NCBI RefSeq assembly: GCF_001280015.1
Contig: NZ_LGDV01000001.1
Span: forward strand, 424,909 to 488,908
DNA length: 64,000 nt
Reading direction: 5' to 3'
Source: Streptomyces sp. MMG1121
GTDB lineage: Bacteria; Actinomycetota; Actinomycetes; Streptomycetales; Streptomycetaceae
This document shows, piece by piece, positions 7,944-15,998 of the stretch. Numbering within the stretch: position 1 is the first letter of the stretch; each line of letters starts with the position of its first letter. A program made the position numbers and the translations under genes. The notes beneath the pieces are model-generated. The model worked only from the letters and a program-made list of their open reading frames with translations. It made no database searches and was not told the DNA's origin.

Positions 7944-9335
7944 GTGACGGCGACACCGGGCACGCCAGCGACGCGGACGTACCCGCCGTCGACCGCAGGG
8001 GCCCGGAACGGGTCCGCTGCGCTGCGCGACACCCTTACCCTGCTGACCCTGCCGGTGCTGGCCGCGCTCGCGCTGCCCGCCGCGTTCGCCGGCGGCGGCA
8101 CCCGGCGCTGGTTCGGCGGCCGGGCGGAGAGCCAGCGGGCCGAGGCGCAGGCCGCGAAGGACGCCGCGGCGGCCGCGTTCTACGAACTGGACAGCGCCCA
8201 GCGGGACTTGAGGATCTCCGTCGAGACCATCACGGCCGTGGACGACTCCCCCGCCGCCCGGCGTGCCGCGAGCGACTTCGAGGCGCTGGGCCGGCGGATC
8301 GACGAGGTCAGCCAGCGCTACATCCAGGCCGTCGACGCCCACGACCTCGACCGGGACGACCTGGAGGCCTCGGCCGCGTCCCGCGCGCGCTCCGAGCTGA
8401 CCGCCGCCAAGGACGAGCTGCTGCGCGCCAAGCAGGAGCTGGACCGGTTCGGCAGCTCGCTCGGGCCGCTGCTCGGCACGGCCGAGACCCAGCTGGCCCG
8501 GCTGGCACCCGCCGTGGAGCGGGCCCGGCAGGCGCTGCTGGCCGCGAGTAACGGCCTGGACTCCGTACGCGAGCGCGGGCTCAGGGCCGATGACCTGGCC
8601 GGCCGGCTCGCCGCGCTGTCCCCGGAGCTGACGCGGCTGAACCAGGGCGCCGGGCAGCACGGGGTCGCGGCGACGTTGGAGCGGGCCGAGCGGGTGCAGC
8701 GGGAGGCCGGGGCGATCCGGGCCGAGGCCGAGCGGCTGCCGGAGCTGGCAGCCGAGATCGACCACCGGCTGGTCTCGCTGCGGACCAGGGCGCAGGCGCT
8801 GACCACACGGGCCGGACAGGTGGACCCGGTGCTGAGCGAGCTGCGGCGCCGGTTCGCGGCGGCCTGCTGGCAGGACCTCCAGCACGTGCCCGAGCAGGCC
8901 GCCAGGAACGTGGAGCAGGCCGAGCTGAAGCTCCGCGAGGCGCAGTCCGCCCGGGAGGCCCAGCGCTGGCCGGACGCCACGTCGCTGCTGTCGACCGTAC
9001 GGGCGCTGCTGAACACCACCGACGAGGCCGTGTCGGCCGCGGGCGACCGGCTGGCCAGGCTCAACGCCGTACAGAAGGATCCGCAGGCGGAGATCGAGCG
9101 GACCCGGTTCGCGATCCGGGACGCCCAGCGGCTGGCCATGACGGGCCGCACGACCCCCGACCCACGGCACGCCCGGCCCCTGGACGACGCGGTGGCCCGG
9201 CTGGAACGGGCGATCGGCACGCTTCAGGGGCGCCACCCCGACTACTGGCACTTCCTGACCGAGACGGACGCCGTCCGGCAGGCGGTGGCGCGGGTGGTGA
9301 CCGGGATCCGGGAGCAGCGGGGCGGGGGGCACTGA
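7944..9335 (+). CDS. Membrane-anchored coiled-coil protein
   Basis: The 463-residue product has one N-terminal hydrophobic segment (LTLLTLPVLAALALPAAFAGG) and then about 400 residues of heptad-rich Ala/Arg/Glu/Leu helices (for example RSELTAAKDELLRAKQELDR and AELKLREAQSAREAQRW). It is likely an extracytoplasmic or cytoplasmic-facing coiled-coil rod; the family is a conserved actinobacterial membrane protein without a known function to me. I chose the GTG at 7944 because GGGAGAGGG precedes it. The ATG two bases earlier is out of frame and meets a stop at once. Confidence 0.65.
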   Translation: MTATPGTPATRTYPPSTAGARNGSAALRDTLTLLTLPVLAALALPAAFAGGGTRRWFGGRAESQRAEAQAAKDAAAAAFYELDSAQRDLRISVETITAVDDSPAARRAASDFEALGRRIDEVSQRYIQAVDAHDLDRDDLEASAASRARSELTAAKDELLRAKQELDRFGSSLGPLLGTAETQLARLAPAVERARQALLAASNGLDSVRERGLRADDLAGRLAALSPELTRLNQGAGQHGVAATLERAERVQREAGAIRAEAERLPELAAEIDHRLVSLRTRAQALTTRAGQVDPVLSELRRRFAAACWQDLQHVPEQAARNVEQAELKLREAQSAREAQRWPDATSLLSTVRALLNTTDEAVSAAGDRLARLNAVQKDPQAEIERTRFAIRDAQRLAMTGRTTPDPRHARPLDDAVARLERAIGTLQGRHPDYWHFLTETDAVRQAVARVVTGIREQRGGGH

Positions 9336-9421
9336 GGGGCGCTGCTGTTGCCGGATCCGCTGGGGCGGGCGGATATTGAGGGGAGCGCACGGCCTCCGCT
9401 ACACGCCTGAGGGAGGCGGAC

Positions 9422-9973
9422 ATGGCCACACACGCAGTGCACACGAAGCCGCGGGAGCGGATGAGGTTCGATCAGCATCTGCCCGTCGACCACCGGCTGA
9501 ACACGGTCTACCGGATCGGCGCGGGTCTGATCGGCGCGTTCCTCGTCGTCTTCGGGATCCTGGGCCTGCTCGACCACATCGGCTTCTTCAACACCGGCGG
9601 GGCGACCGTCGCGGGGCTGAACGCCAACGGCTCGCTGAGCGTGCTGTCGATCGTCGTCGGCGCGATCCTCATCGCGGGCATGGCCGTCGGCGGAAACGTC
9701 GCGTCCACGCTGAACATGGTGTTCGGGGTGCTGTTCCTGCTGGCCGGCTTCCTGTTCCTCGGTCTGCTGGACACCACGCACAACTTCCTGGCGTTCAAGA
9801 TCCAGAACGTGTTCTTCAGCTTCGTCGTGGGCCTGCTGCTGATGACCTTCGGCATGTACGGCCGGGTCGGCTCGACCCTGCCCCACGACAACCCGTACTG
9901 GCGCTACCGGCACCCCGAGGCGGGGCAGCGGGTGGGACAGGGCGAGCCCGACCAGGGCGATCAGGTGCGGTAG
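9422..9973 (+). CDS. DUF4383 domain membrane protein
   Basis: The 183-residue protein has four hydrophobic helices (IGAGLIGAFLVVFGILGLL, SIVVGAILIAGMAVGG, VLFLLAGFLFLGLLD, FFSFVVGLLLMTFGMYGRVG) and the DUF4383 landmarks HRLNxVYRIGAG and NMVFGVLFLLAG. Short charged tails lie at both ends. Function unknown. Its 3' end overlaps the convergent amidase gene by 13 bases. Confidence 0.8.
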   Translation: MATHAVHTKPRERMRFDQHLPVDHRLNTVYRIGAGLIGAFLVVFGILGLLDHIGFFNTGGATVAGLNANGSLSVLSIVVGAILIAGMAVGGNVASTLNMVFGVLFLLAGFLFLGLLDTTHNFLAFKIQNVFFSFVVGLLLMTFGMYGRVGSTLPHDNPYWRYRHPEAGQRVGQGEPDQGDQVR

Positions 9974-11139
9974 GCGTAGTAGTACGCGTTCGGGTAGGAC
10001 GCCACGAGGCTGGCCACCGACCGGTTGTAGGTGTTGGTCGAGTGGTACGTCACGTACGGCACGCCGTAGCGGTCGCGGTAGGTGACGATCATCGAGTGGT
10101 CCTTGGACCCGTCCCGGTTGAAGTCCATCTGGAGCACGTCACCGACGTCCAGCTGGTAGACGTTGGCGAGGGGCGTGACCCGCTTGGAGGACAGCGCGAA
10201 CCAGGAGAACTCGTTGACGCCGACGAACGAGTCCGACTGGATGTCGGCGGTGCCGAACCACTTGTGGAAGTCGTTCGTGTAGCCCGGGACGTGCTTCCAA
10301 CCACCCGCCTTCAGCACCTGGCTGACGAAGTTGGTGCAGTCGCCGCCGTCGCCCTGCCCGTTGTAGTCCGGGTAGGCCGGGTTGTAGTTGTTCCAGTACT
10401 CCTGCGCGTACGCGACCATGGCCTGGTAGTCGTAGCCGGAGGCGGAGAAGTTCTTGGGGTTGGCCGCACCGAATCGGCTGGTGGAGGCGCGGGGCGCGTC
10501 CGGCGGCCCGTCGTCGGCGGTCGTCTTCGCCTTGGCGACCGACGGCGTGGCCACCTGGTTCACGGCGAGGTAGCCGTCGTCGGTGTCCTTGATGCCGGTC
10601 AGCTGCCAGTCGCCCTGGCGGTCCGCCTTGAAGGTCAGCTCGTGGTGGGCCTGGAAGCCGGTGGTCTTCGGCCCCTTGGCCGTCGCCTTGTCGTAGGTCA
10701 GCGTCGTCGTCTCGGTGACGGCGACCTGGGCGCGCCGGCCGGCCACGTGCGTGGCGTCCAGCGTGACCTTCGTGCTGCCGGCCTTGTACTTCTCGCCGAG
10801 CTTGGCGAGCAGGCTCTTGCGGGCGCGCAGCGTGGTCAGGGCGGAGGTCTGCTCGTGCGTCTGCCCGCCGGACAGGCGCACCGACCCGGAGAAGCCGGAC
10901 GTGTGCCGCGTGCCCGCGCTTCCGGCGCCGTCCACGAGGGCCTGCGTACGGTCGGTGAACACCGCGTCCGCCAGCCGCTGGAAGGTCGCCTTGGTGGCCG
11001 CGTCCACCGTCGGGTCGTCGGTGACGGCGGCGCCCGCGCTCCAGTTGGGCACCAGGGCCACGCCGGCGACCAGCGAGGCTGCCGCGGCGCCGACTATGGT
11101 GGCGCGGCGCCGCTTACGGCTCAGTTTTCTCGATCTCAA
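9961..11139 (-). CDS. Secreted amidase-domain protein (Amidase_6, papain-like fold)
   Basis: The 392-residue product has a signal peptide (RKRRRATIVGAAAASLVAG, cleavage near AGA). The C-terminal half carries the putative amidase pattern YAQEYWNNYNPAYP, GGDCTNFVSQ (catalytic Cys268), LQVGDVLQMDFNRDG-like sequence and KDHSMIVTY (catalytic His). The N-terminal half is a variable beta region with THVAGRRAQVAVTETT. This family may cleave cell-wall peptides or amides outside the cell; substrate not shown. It is convergent with the DUF4383 gene. Confidence 0.8.
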   Translation of the reverse strand: MRSRKLSRKRRRATIVGAAAASLVAGVALVPNWSAGAAVTDDPTVDAATKATFQRLADAVFTDRTQALVDGAGSAGTRHTSGFSGSVRLSGGQTHEQTSALTTLRARKSLLAKLGEKYKAGSTKVTLDATHVAGRRAQVAVTETTTLTYDKATAKGPKTTGFQAHHELTFKADRQGDWQLTGIKDTDDGYLAVNQVATPSVAKAKTTADDGPPDAPRASTSRFGAANPKNFSASGYDYQAMVAYAQEYWNNYNPAYPDYNGQGDGGDCTNFVSQVLKAGGWKHVPGYTNDFHKWFGTADIQSDSFVGVNEFSWFALSSKRVTPLANVYQLDVGDVLQMDFNRDGSKDHSMIVTYRDRYGVPYVTYHSTNTYNRSVASLVASYPNAYYYAYRT

Positions 11140-11248
11140 TGATGTTCCCCTCTATGCCGGTACACCTACCGGGGGTTAGGCATCCTCGCATGAAACGTGT
11201 GACGGGTGTGAAGGGGGCTGCACAAGTGGAACCGCTGTTATCCGCTTG

Positions 11249-12535
11249 TCACTTGACGACCGTCGACCAGTCCGGCGACTGGGCCGGGTCGAGGCCGCGC
11301 AGCGCGGCGAGCGTCGCCGGCTTCTGTACGTCCATCCAGTCGGCCAGCTCCTTGAAGGACACGCACTTGACGCCCTTCTTGGTGCAGATCTTCGGGATGA
11401 TCTGGTCGATGGCCTTCATGTAGATGCTGCCGTTCCAGTGCTCGAAGTGATTGCCGATGAACAGCGGGGCGCGGCTGCCGTAGTAGACCCGGTTGAAGCC
11501 GGCCATGTACGAGTCGACGGTCTGCTGTTCCCACTGGGAGTACTTGGCCGGGTCGCCGTCGGTCTCGCCGTTCGACTGGTTGTAGAGGAAGTTGAAGTCC
11601 ATCGAGAGGCCCTGGAACTTGCCGTTCTCGTACGGGAGCATCTGGAGCGGGAAGTCCCAGACACCGTTCTTCTTGGCGGGCCAGATCTGGAAGTCGCCCG
11701 GGGAGCTGGCGTCGTAGCGCCAGCCGTAGCTCTTGATGGCCTTCAGCAGGTTGGGCTGGCCCTCCAGACAGGGGGCGCGGCCGCCGGTGACCTCCTGCTT
11801 GAAGTCGAAGGGCAGGGCGGGGATGTCCTTGTAGCCGGTGTTGGTCTTCCAGTTCTCCACGAAGGAGTAGAACTGGTCGATCTCGCTCTTCCACTGCTCG
11901 ACGCTCCAGTCGCCGCCGCCCTTGGCGCCGCAGAAGTGGCCGTTGAAGTGGGTGCCGATGTCGTTGCCCTGCTCGTAGGCGAGGCGCAGCTGCTCCAGCG
12001 TGGTGCGGATGTGCTCGTCGGTGGGGTAGTCGATGGCGGCGTCACCGGGGTTGTGCATCGGGCCGTGGTACAGGTCCTTCTTGCTCTTGGGCAGCAGGTA
12101 GATGCCGGTGAGGAAGAAGGTCATGTGGGCGTTGTACCGCTGGGCCATCTCCCGGTAGTGCGAGAAGAGATGGTCGTCGCCCTCCAGGGCGCCGTCCCAG
12201 GAGAAGACGACGAACTGGGGCGGCTTCTCGCCGGGCTTGAGCGGCACCGGCTTCAACGTGCCCTTCTGCGGGCCGGTGTAGGAGGTGGAACCGTCCCCGA
12301 GGATCTTCGTCCTGCCGTCCCAGGAGGCGCTCGGGCTGGGCCCCGGGGAAGCGGTCTGCTTCGGCTGCGGGTCGGCGGAGGCGGTCGGGCTGGTGCGGTC
12401 CGTGCGGGTCAGGGCCAGGTACCCGGCCACCAGTGAGGCGACGACGAGAAAGGCGGCCAGCGTCAGGACCTGCGGCCGGCGTATGAGGGCCGGGGCGGGT
12501 GCTTGTCGGCGGCGCGGCGACTTCTTGCGGGACAT
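11249..12535 (-). CDS. Membrane-anchored polysaccharide-deacetylase-like (CE4-type) protein
   Basis: The 428-residue product has an N-terminal anchor (VLTLAAFLVVASLVAGYLAL), a Pro/Ser/Thr linker, and then a NodB-like domain. FVVFSWDGALEG corresponds to the first CE4 motif (normally TFDDG), AHMTFFLTG is typical, and GTHFNGHF supplies the HxxxH metal motif. The first aspartate, normally the catalytic base, aligns with Trp, so deacetylase activity is doubtful. Acidic and aromatic residues are abundant afterwards. It may still bind glycans at the surface. It lies just upstream of, and in line with, the penicillin-binding protein gene. Confidence 0.65.
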   Translation of the reverse strand: MSRKKSPRRRQAPAPALIRRPQVLTLAAFLVVASLVAGYLALTRTDRTSPTASADPQPKQTASPGPSPSASWDGRTKILGDGSTSYTGPQKGTLKPVPLKPGEKPPQFVVFSWDGALEGDDHLFSHYREMAQRYNAHMTFFLTGIYLLPKSKKDLYHGPMHNPGDAAIDYPTDEHIRTTLEQLRLAYEQGNDIGTHFNGHFCGAKGGGDWSVEQWKSEIDQFYSFVENWKTNTGYKDIPALPFDFKQEVTGGRAPCLEGQPNLLKAIKSYGWRYDASSPGDFQIWPAKKNGVWDFPLQMLPYENGKFQGLSMDFNFLYNQSNGETDGDPAKYSQWEQQTVDSYMAGFNRVYYGSRAPLFIGNHFEHWNGSIYMKAIDQIIPKICTKKGVKCVSFKELADWMDVQKPATLAALRGLDPAQSPDWSTVVK

Positions 12536-12586
12536 GCGCGGCTCAATCTGCGAAGGGGGCGGCGGGTGCGGGTGCGGTGGGCCGGG

Positions 12587-14863
12587 TCAGCCCAGTCCCA
12601 TGGCGGCCGACCAGAGGCGGTACGGCACGCTGTCGGCGGACGTTCCGGCCAGCCCCTGGAGCGGCAGCGGCTCCAGGGACTTCGCCAGGTCCATCCGGTA
12701 GACGACGACCGCGGTGGACACGGAGTCGTCCGTACCGGCGTACCAGGCGGCGGTGTCGTCCGCGGTGGTGCCGGCCTTCCCCGCCACCCCGGGCCGGCCG
12801 GCGGCGGTGGTCGGGTGGGCGGCGCGGAAGGAGTCGGTGAGCGCGTCGGTGACCTCCTGGGCCACCTGGGCGCCGACCGCGCGCCTTGGGTGCGGAGTGG
12901 CCAGGGCGACCGGCGCGCCGTTGCGGGTGATCCGGCCCACCGAGTACGGCTCGGTGTGGTTGCCGCCGGCGGCGAACGTGGCGTACCCGCTCGCCATCCG
13001 GATCGCGCTGGGCGTCGAGTTGCCCATCGACAGCGCGGGCACCTGTGGGCCGATGCTGTCGGACAGCAGCCCGGAGGCCTCGGCGGTCTGTCGCACCTGG
13101 TCCAGGCCGGTGTCCATGCCGAGCTGCATGAACGGGGTGTTGACCGACCGGGCGAGCGCCTGGCGCAGGGTGATCTTCCCGTACGACTTGCCGCCGTCGT
13201 TGCGCGCGGCGACCTTCTTGCCGCTGCGGTCCCAGTACGGCCCCTCGGGGGTGGTGACGGGAATGTTGTCGTCGCCGTCGTAGACGCTCTGCGGGGTCAC
13301 CGGGGTGGCGGGCCCGCCGCGGGTCGTGTGGACGCCGTGCTCCAGCCCGGCGGCGTAGACGAACGGCAGGAAGGCGGTGCCGGCCGGGACGGTGGCCGCG
13401 TTGGACTCGTTGTAGCCCTGCGTACGGTGGTCCGGGCCGCCGTAGACCGCGAGGATCCGGCCGTCGGCGGCCACCGAGGAGGCGCCGTAGTGGGCGTTCT
13501 TCGCCGCGTCCGGGGTGCTGTGCGCGGCCTGCTTGCGGGCCTTGGCGACGGCGTCGGTGAGGTCCTTCTCGCGCTTGCGGTCGAAGGTCGTGTAGATCTG
13601 GTAGCCGCCCAGGTCGAACTGCTTGTCGGTCAGATGCCCGGCCTTCTTGGCGTAGCTCGACGCCAGCTCCACCAGGTAGTCGCTCTGCTCACCCGTGTTG
13701 TACAGCGGGTTGGTCTTCAGCGGCTCCGGGAAGGTCGTGTACTTGGCCCGCTCCTGCGGCGACAGCTTGCCGATCTTGACCATGCGGTCGAGGATCCACT
13801 TCCAGCGCGCCACGGCCCGCTGGTGGTTGGCCTTGCCGAGGGTGGGGTCGTACAGGCCGGCGCCCTTGAGCAGGCCCGCGAGCATGGCCGCCTGGGAGAC
13901 GTTGAGCTTGCTGACGTCCTTGCCGTAGTAGGCCTGGGCGGCGCGCTGGATGCCGTAGGTGCCCCGGCCGAACCAGCTGGTGTTGAGATAGCCCTCGAGG
14001 ATCTTGTCCTTGCTCATCTTGTTGTCGAGCTTGAGGGCGATCATCGCCTCGGTGAACTTGCGGCTGACGGTCTGGTTCTGGGTGAGATAGACGTTCTTGA
14101 CGTACTGCTGGGTGATGGTGGAACCGCCCTCGGTGTCCCCCTCGCCCACGGTCCGGTACAGCGCCCGGGTGATGCCTTTGACGGATATGCCGGGATCCGA
14201 GTAGAAGCTCTCGTTCTCGGCGGCCAGGACGGCCCAACGGACGTTGACGGGTATGTCCTTCAGCGGCATGGCCTGCCGCTGCACCCAGCCCGTACGGGCC
14301 ATGGGCGTGCCGTCGGACCAGAAGAAGACGTTGTCCTGCTGGGTGGCGTACGAGTTCAGGTTGCTCGGTATGTCGGTCATCGCGTACGCGGTCACGAGGA
14401 AGGCGCCGAGCAGACCGAACGAGGCGAGGACACCGCCGATCCACTGGCGCCAGGAGGGCATCCAGCGCCGCCAGCCCGTGCGGCCCGGACGGGGATAGAC
14501 GGGCTTCAGCCGGCGTGCGTAGGGCGCGAGGCGGCGCGCGTAGGGCGCCAGGGGGGCGAGCGGCGCGAGCAGCCGGCGGGCCGTTTCCACGGCACGCTGC
14601 CGCCCGGAGGGGCGCGCATCGCGCCGCCGCTCGGCCCGTCCGCCCTGCCCGGGCCGCGGCTCCGGCGGCGCGGGCACCCGCAGCTGCATGGTCTCGTCCG
14701 GCCGGACGTCACCGACCCTCAGATGCAGGGTCTCCTCGGCATCGGGCAACTCCTCGCCACGGTCTCCCTCTTGGGAACGGTCCTGTCCCCCCGACGCGTC
14801 ACTCAAGACGGCGTCTCCCCTCCGCACTCGCTCTTGCTCGCGCGGTGAGCTGAGCGTTCTCAC
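12587..14863 (-). CDS. Class A penicillin-binding protein with degenerate transpeptidase active site
   Basis: The 758-residue protein has an Arg/Pro-rich cytoplasmic tail, one membrane helix (about 142-162) and a GT51 glycosyltransferase domain with AAENESFYSDPGI (Glu216 expected catalytic), GGSTITQQYVKN and the usual downstream helices. The transpeptidase domain follows. There the SxxK motif, expected as GSxFKPF, reads GTAFLPF: Thr496 replaces the nucleophile Ser and Leu499 replaces Lys. SVN is intact and KTG reads KAG. It may polymerise glycan while no longer cross-linking, or act as a scaffold. The long N-terminus is plausible but the start could be later. Confidence 0.85.
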   Translation of the reverse strand: MRTLSSPREQERVRRGDAVLSDASGGQDRSQEGDRGEELPDAEETLHLRVGDVRPDETMQLRVPAPPEPRPGQGGRAERRRDARPSGRQRAVETARRLLAPLAPLAPYARRLAPYARRLKPVYPRPGRTGWRRWMPSWRQWIGGVLASFGLLGAFLVTAYAMTDIPSNLNSYATQQDNVFFWSDGTPMARTGWVQRQAMPLKDIPVNVRWAVLAAENESFYSDPGISVKGITRALYRTVGEGDTEGGSTITQQYVKNVYLTQNQTVSRKFTEAMIALKLDNKMSKDKILEGYLNTSWFGRGTYGIQRAAQAYYGKDVSKLNVSQAAMLAGLLKGAGLYDPTLGKANHQRAVARWKWILDRMVKIGKLSPQERAKYTTFPEPLKTNPLYNTGEQSDYLVELASSYAKKAGHLTDKQFDLGGYQIYTTFDRKREKDLTDAVAKARKQAAHSTPDAAKNAHYGASSVAADGRILAVYGGPDHRTQGYNESNAATVPAGTAFLPFVYAAGLEHGVHTTRGGPATPVTPQSVYDGDDNIPVTTPEGPYWDRSGKKVAARNDGGKSYGKITLRQALARSVNTPFMQLGMDTGLDQVRQTAEASGLLSDSIGPQVPALSMGNSTPSAIRMASGYATFAAGGNHTEPYSVGRITRNGAPVALATPHPRRAVGAQVAQEVTDALTDSFRAAHPTTAAGRPGVAGKAGTTADDTAAWYAGTDDSVSTAVVVYRMDLAKSLEPLPLQGLAGTSADSVPYRLWSAAMGLG

Positions 14864-14982
14864 AACGGCGGAAACAAGCTATCAGCCGCATTTTCGAAAC
14901 CCTCACACATGTGTCTGTGAGGATGGTCGTTCGACAGGGATTGGCGCACCGGATTCCCGGCCACGACGGTTAACCTGGGCCC

Positions 14983-15192
14983 ATGCCTCGCTACGAGTAC
15001 CGCTGCCGGACCTGCGGCGCCACCTTCGAACTCAGCCGCCCCATGGCGCAGTCCGCCGACCCCGCGAACTGCCCCGCGGGACACGCCGACACGGTGAAGC
15101 TGCTGTCGGCCGTCGCCGTGGGCGGAACGGCCGCCCCCGCCGCGGGTGGGGGCGGCGGGGGCGGGTGCTGCGGTGGAGGGTGCTGCGGCTAG
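14983..15192 (+). CDS. FmdB-family zinc-ribbon small protein
   Basis: The 69-residue product begins MPRYEYRCRTCGATFEL and continues with CPAGHADTVKLLS, giving a zinc ribbon (Cys8, Cys11, Cys30 and His34 or nearby) as in the FmdB regulatory family. It ends in a glycine-rich cysteine tail (GGGCCGGGCCG), which could bind metal. Its stop codon overlaps the stop of the convergent HAD gene. Role unknown; FmdB was first linked to formamidase regulation. Confidence 0.85.
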   Translation: MPRYEYRCRTCGATFELSRPMAQSADPANCPAGHADTVKLLSAVAVGGTAAPAAGGGGGGGCCGGGCCG

Positions 15193-15998
15193 CCCTGCCG
15201 TGCCGCCCTCAGGAACTCCCGTGCGATCCGCTCCCCCGCCATGACCCCCCGTTCCGGCAGGGCGCTGATCGCCGGGGCCGTCCAGTCCGTGTCCGCCAGC
15301 TCGCCGTGTCCCGGGCGCCAGCCCCGGTCGGCGGCCAGGAGGAGGTCGGCGTCCAGCAGGGAGTCACCGGCGGCCAGGGTCAGTTCCGCGCCGGTGCGGC
15401 GGGCGACCTCGCGGACGGCCGCGCTCTTGGTGAGCGGCTGCGGGACGGCGTAGATCTTGCGGCCCTGGAGCGAGACCGTCCAGCCCCGGTCCTCCGCCCA
15501 CACCGCCAGCTCCTTGACCCAGTCCTCGGGCAGCAGCTCGCGCTCGACGACGAGGTAGGCGAACAGATCCTCCGCGACCCGGTGCTTGCGCACCCACGCC
15601 GGGTCGGCGGAACGCTCCAGATGCTCACGCACCTGTGCCAGCGGCGCGCACTCGTCCGCCAGGCGCGCCTGCACCCCCGTGTGCCAGTCGGCGTCGGTGA
15701 CCCCGTCGACCAGCAGATGGCCGCCGTTGGCACAGATCGCGTACTTGGGCGGCGGCCCCGGCAGGTTGATCCGCTGGTACTGCTTGCGGGTCCGGGTCGT
15801 GGTCGGCACGAACACGGTCGCGTCGCCGAGGTCGGTCAGCAGCTGCGCGGCCGTCTCCGTCATGTACGACAGCGGCCTGGCCTCGTGCACCTCCACGCAC
15901 AGCAGCCGGGGCGCCCGGGCATCCGGCATGGTCAGCGCGAGGGCCGCCGAGGAGTAGATCAGCGTGCGGTCGAGGTCGCTCGCCACCAGCACCGGCAT
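15189..15998 (-). CDS. HAD-superfamily hydrolase of the Ter-linked biosynthetic cluster
   Basis: The 269-residue product starts MPVLVASDLDRTLIYS, HAD motif I with nucleophile Asp8 and Asp10, followed by VPTTTRTRKQYQR (motif II) and LTLAAGDSLLDADLLL (motif IV). The size and the cap insertion resemble sugar-phosphate or nucleotide phosphatases. Its ATG shares one base with the TGA of the PRTase/PELOTA gene (TGATG), so the two are translationally coupled. In the family context of Ter-dependent operons (Anantharaman and colleagues), this phosphatase would act in making a nucleoside-like compound; that pathway is a prediction. Confidence 0.8.
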   Translation of the reverse strand: MPVLVASDLDRTLIYSSAALALTMPDARAPRLLCVEVHEARPLSYMTETAAQLLTDLGDATVFVPTTTRTRKQYQRINLPGPPPKYAICANGGHLLVDGVTDADWHTGVQARLADECAPLAQVREHLERSADPAWVRKHRVAEDLFAYLVVERELLPEDWVKELAVWAEDRGWTVSLQGRKIYAVPQPLTKSAAVREVARRTGAELTLAAGDSLLDADLLLAADRGWRPGHGELADTDWTAPAISALPERGVMAGERIAREFLRAARQG

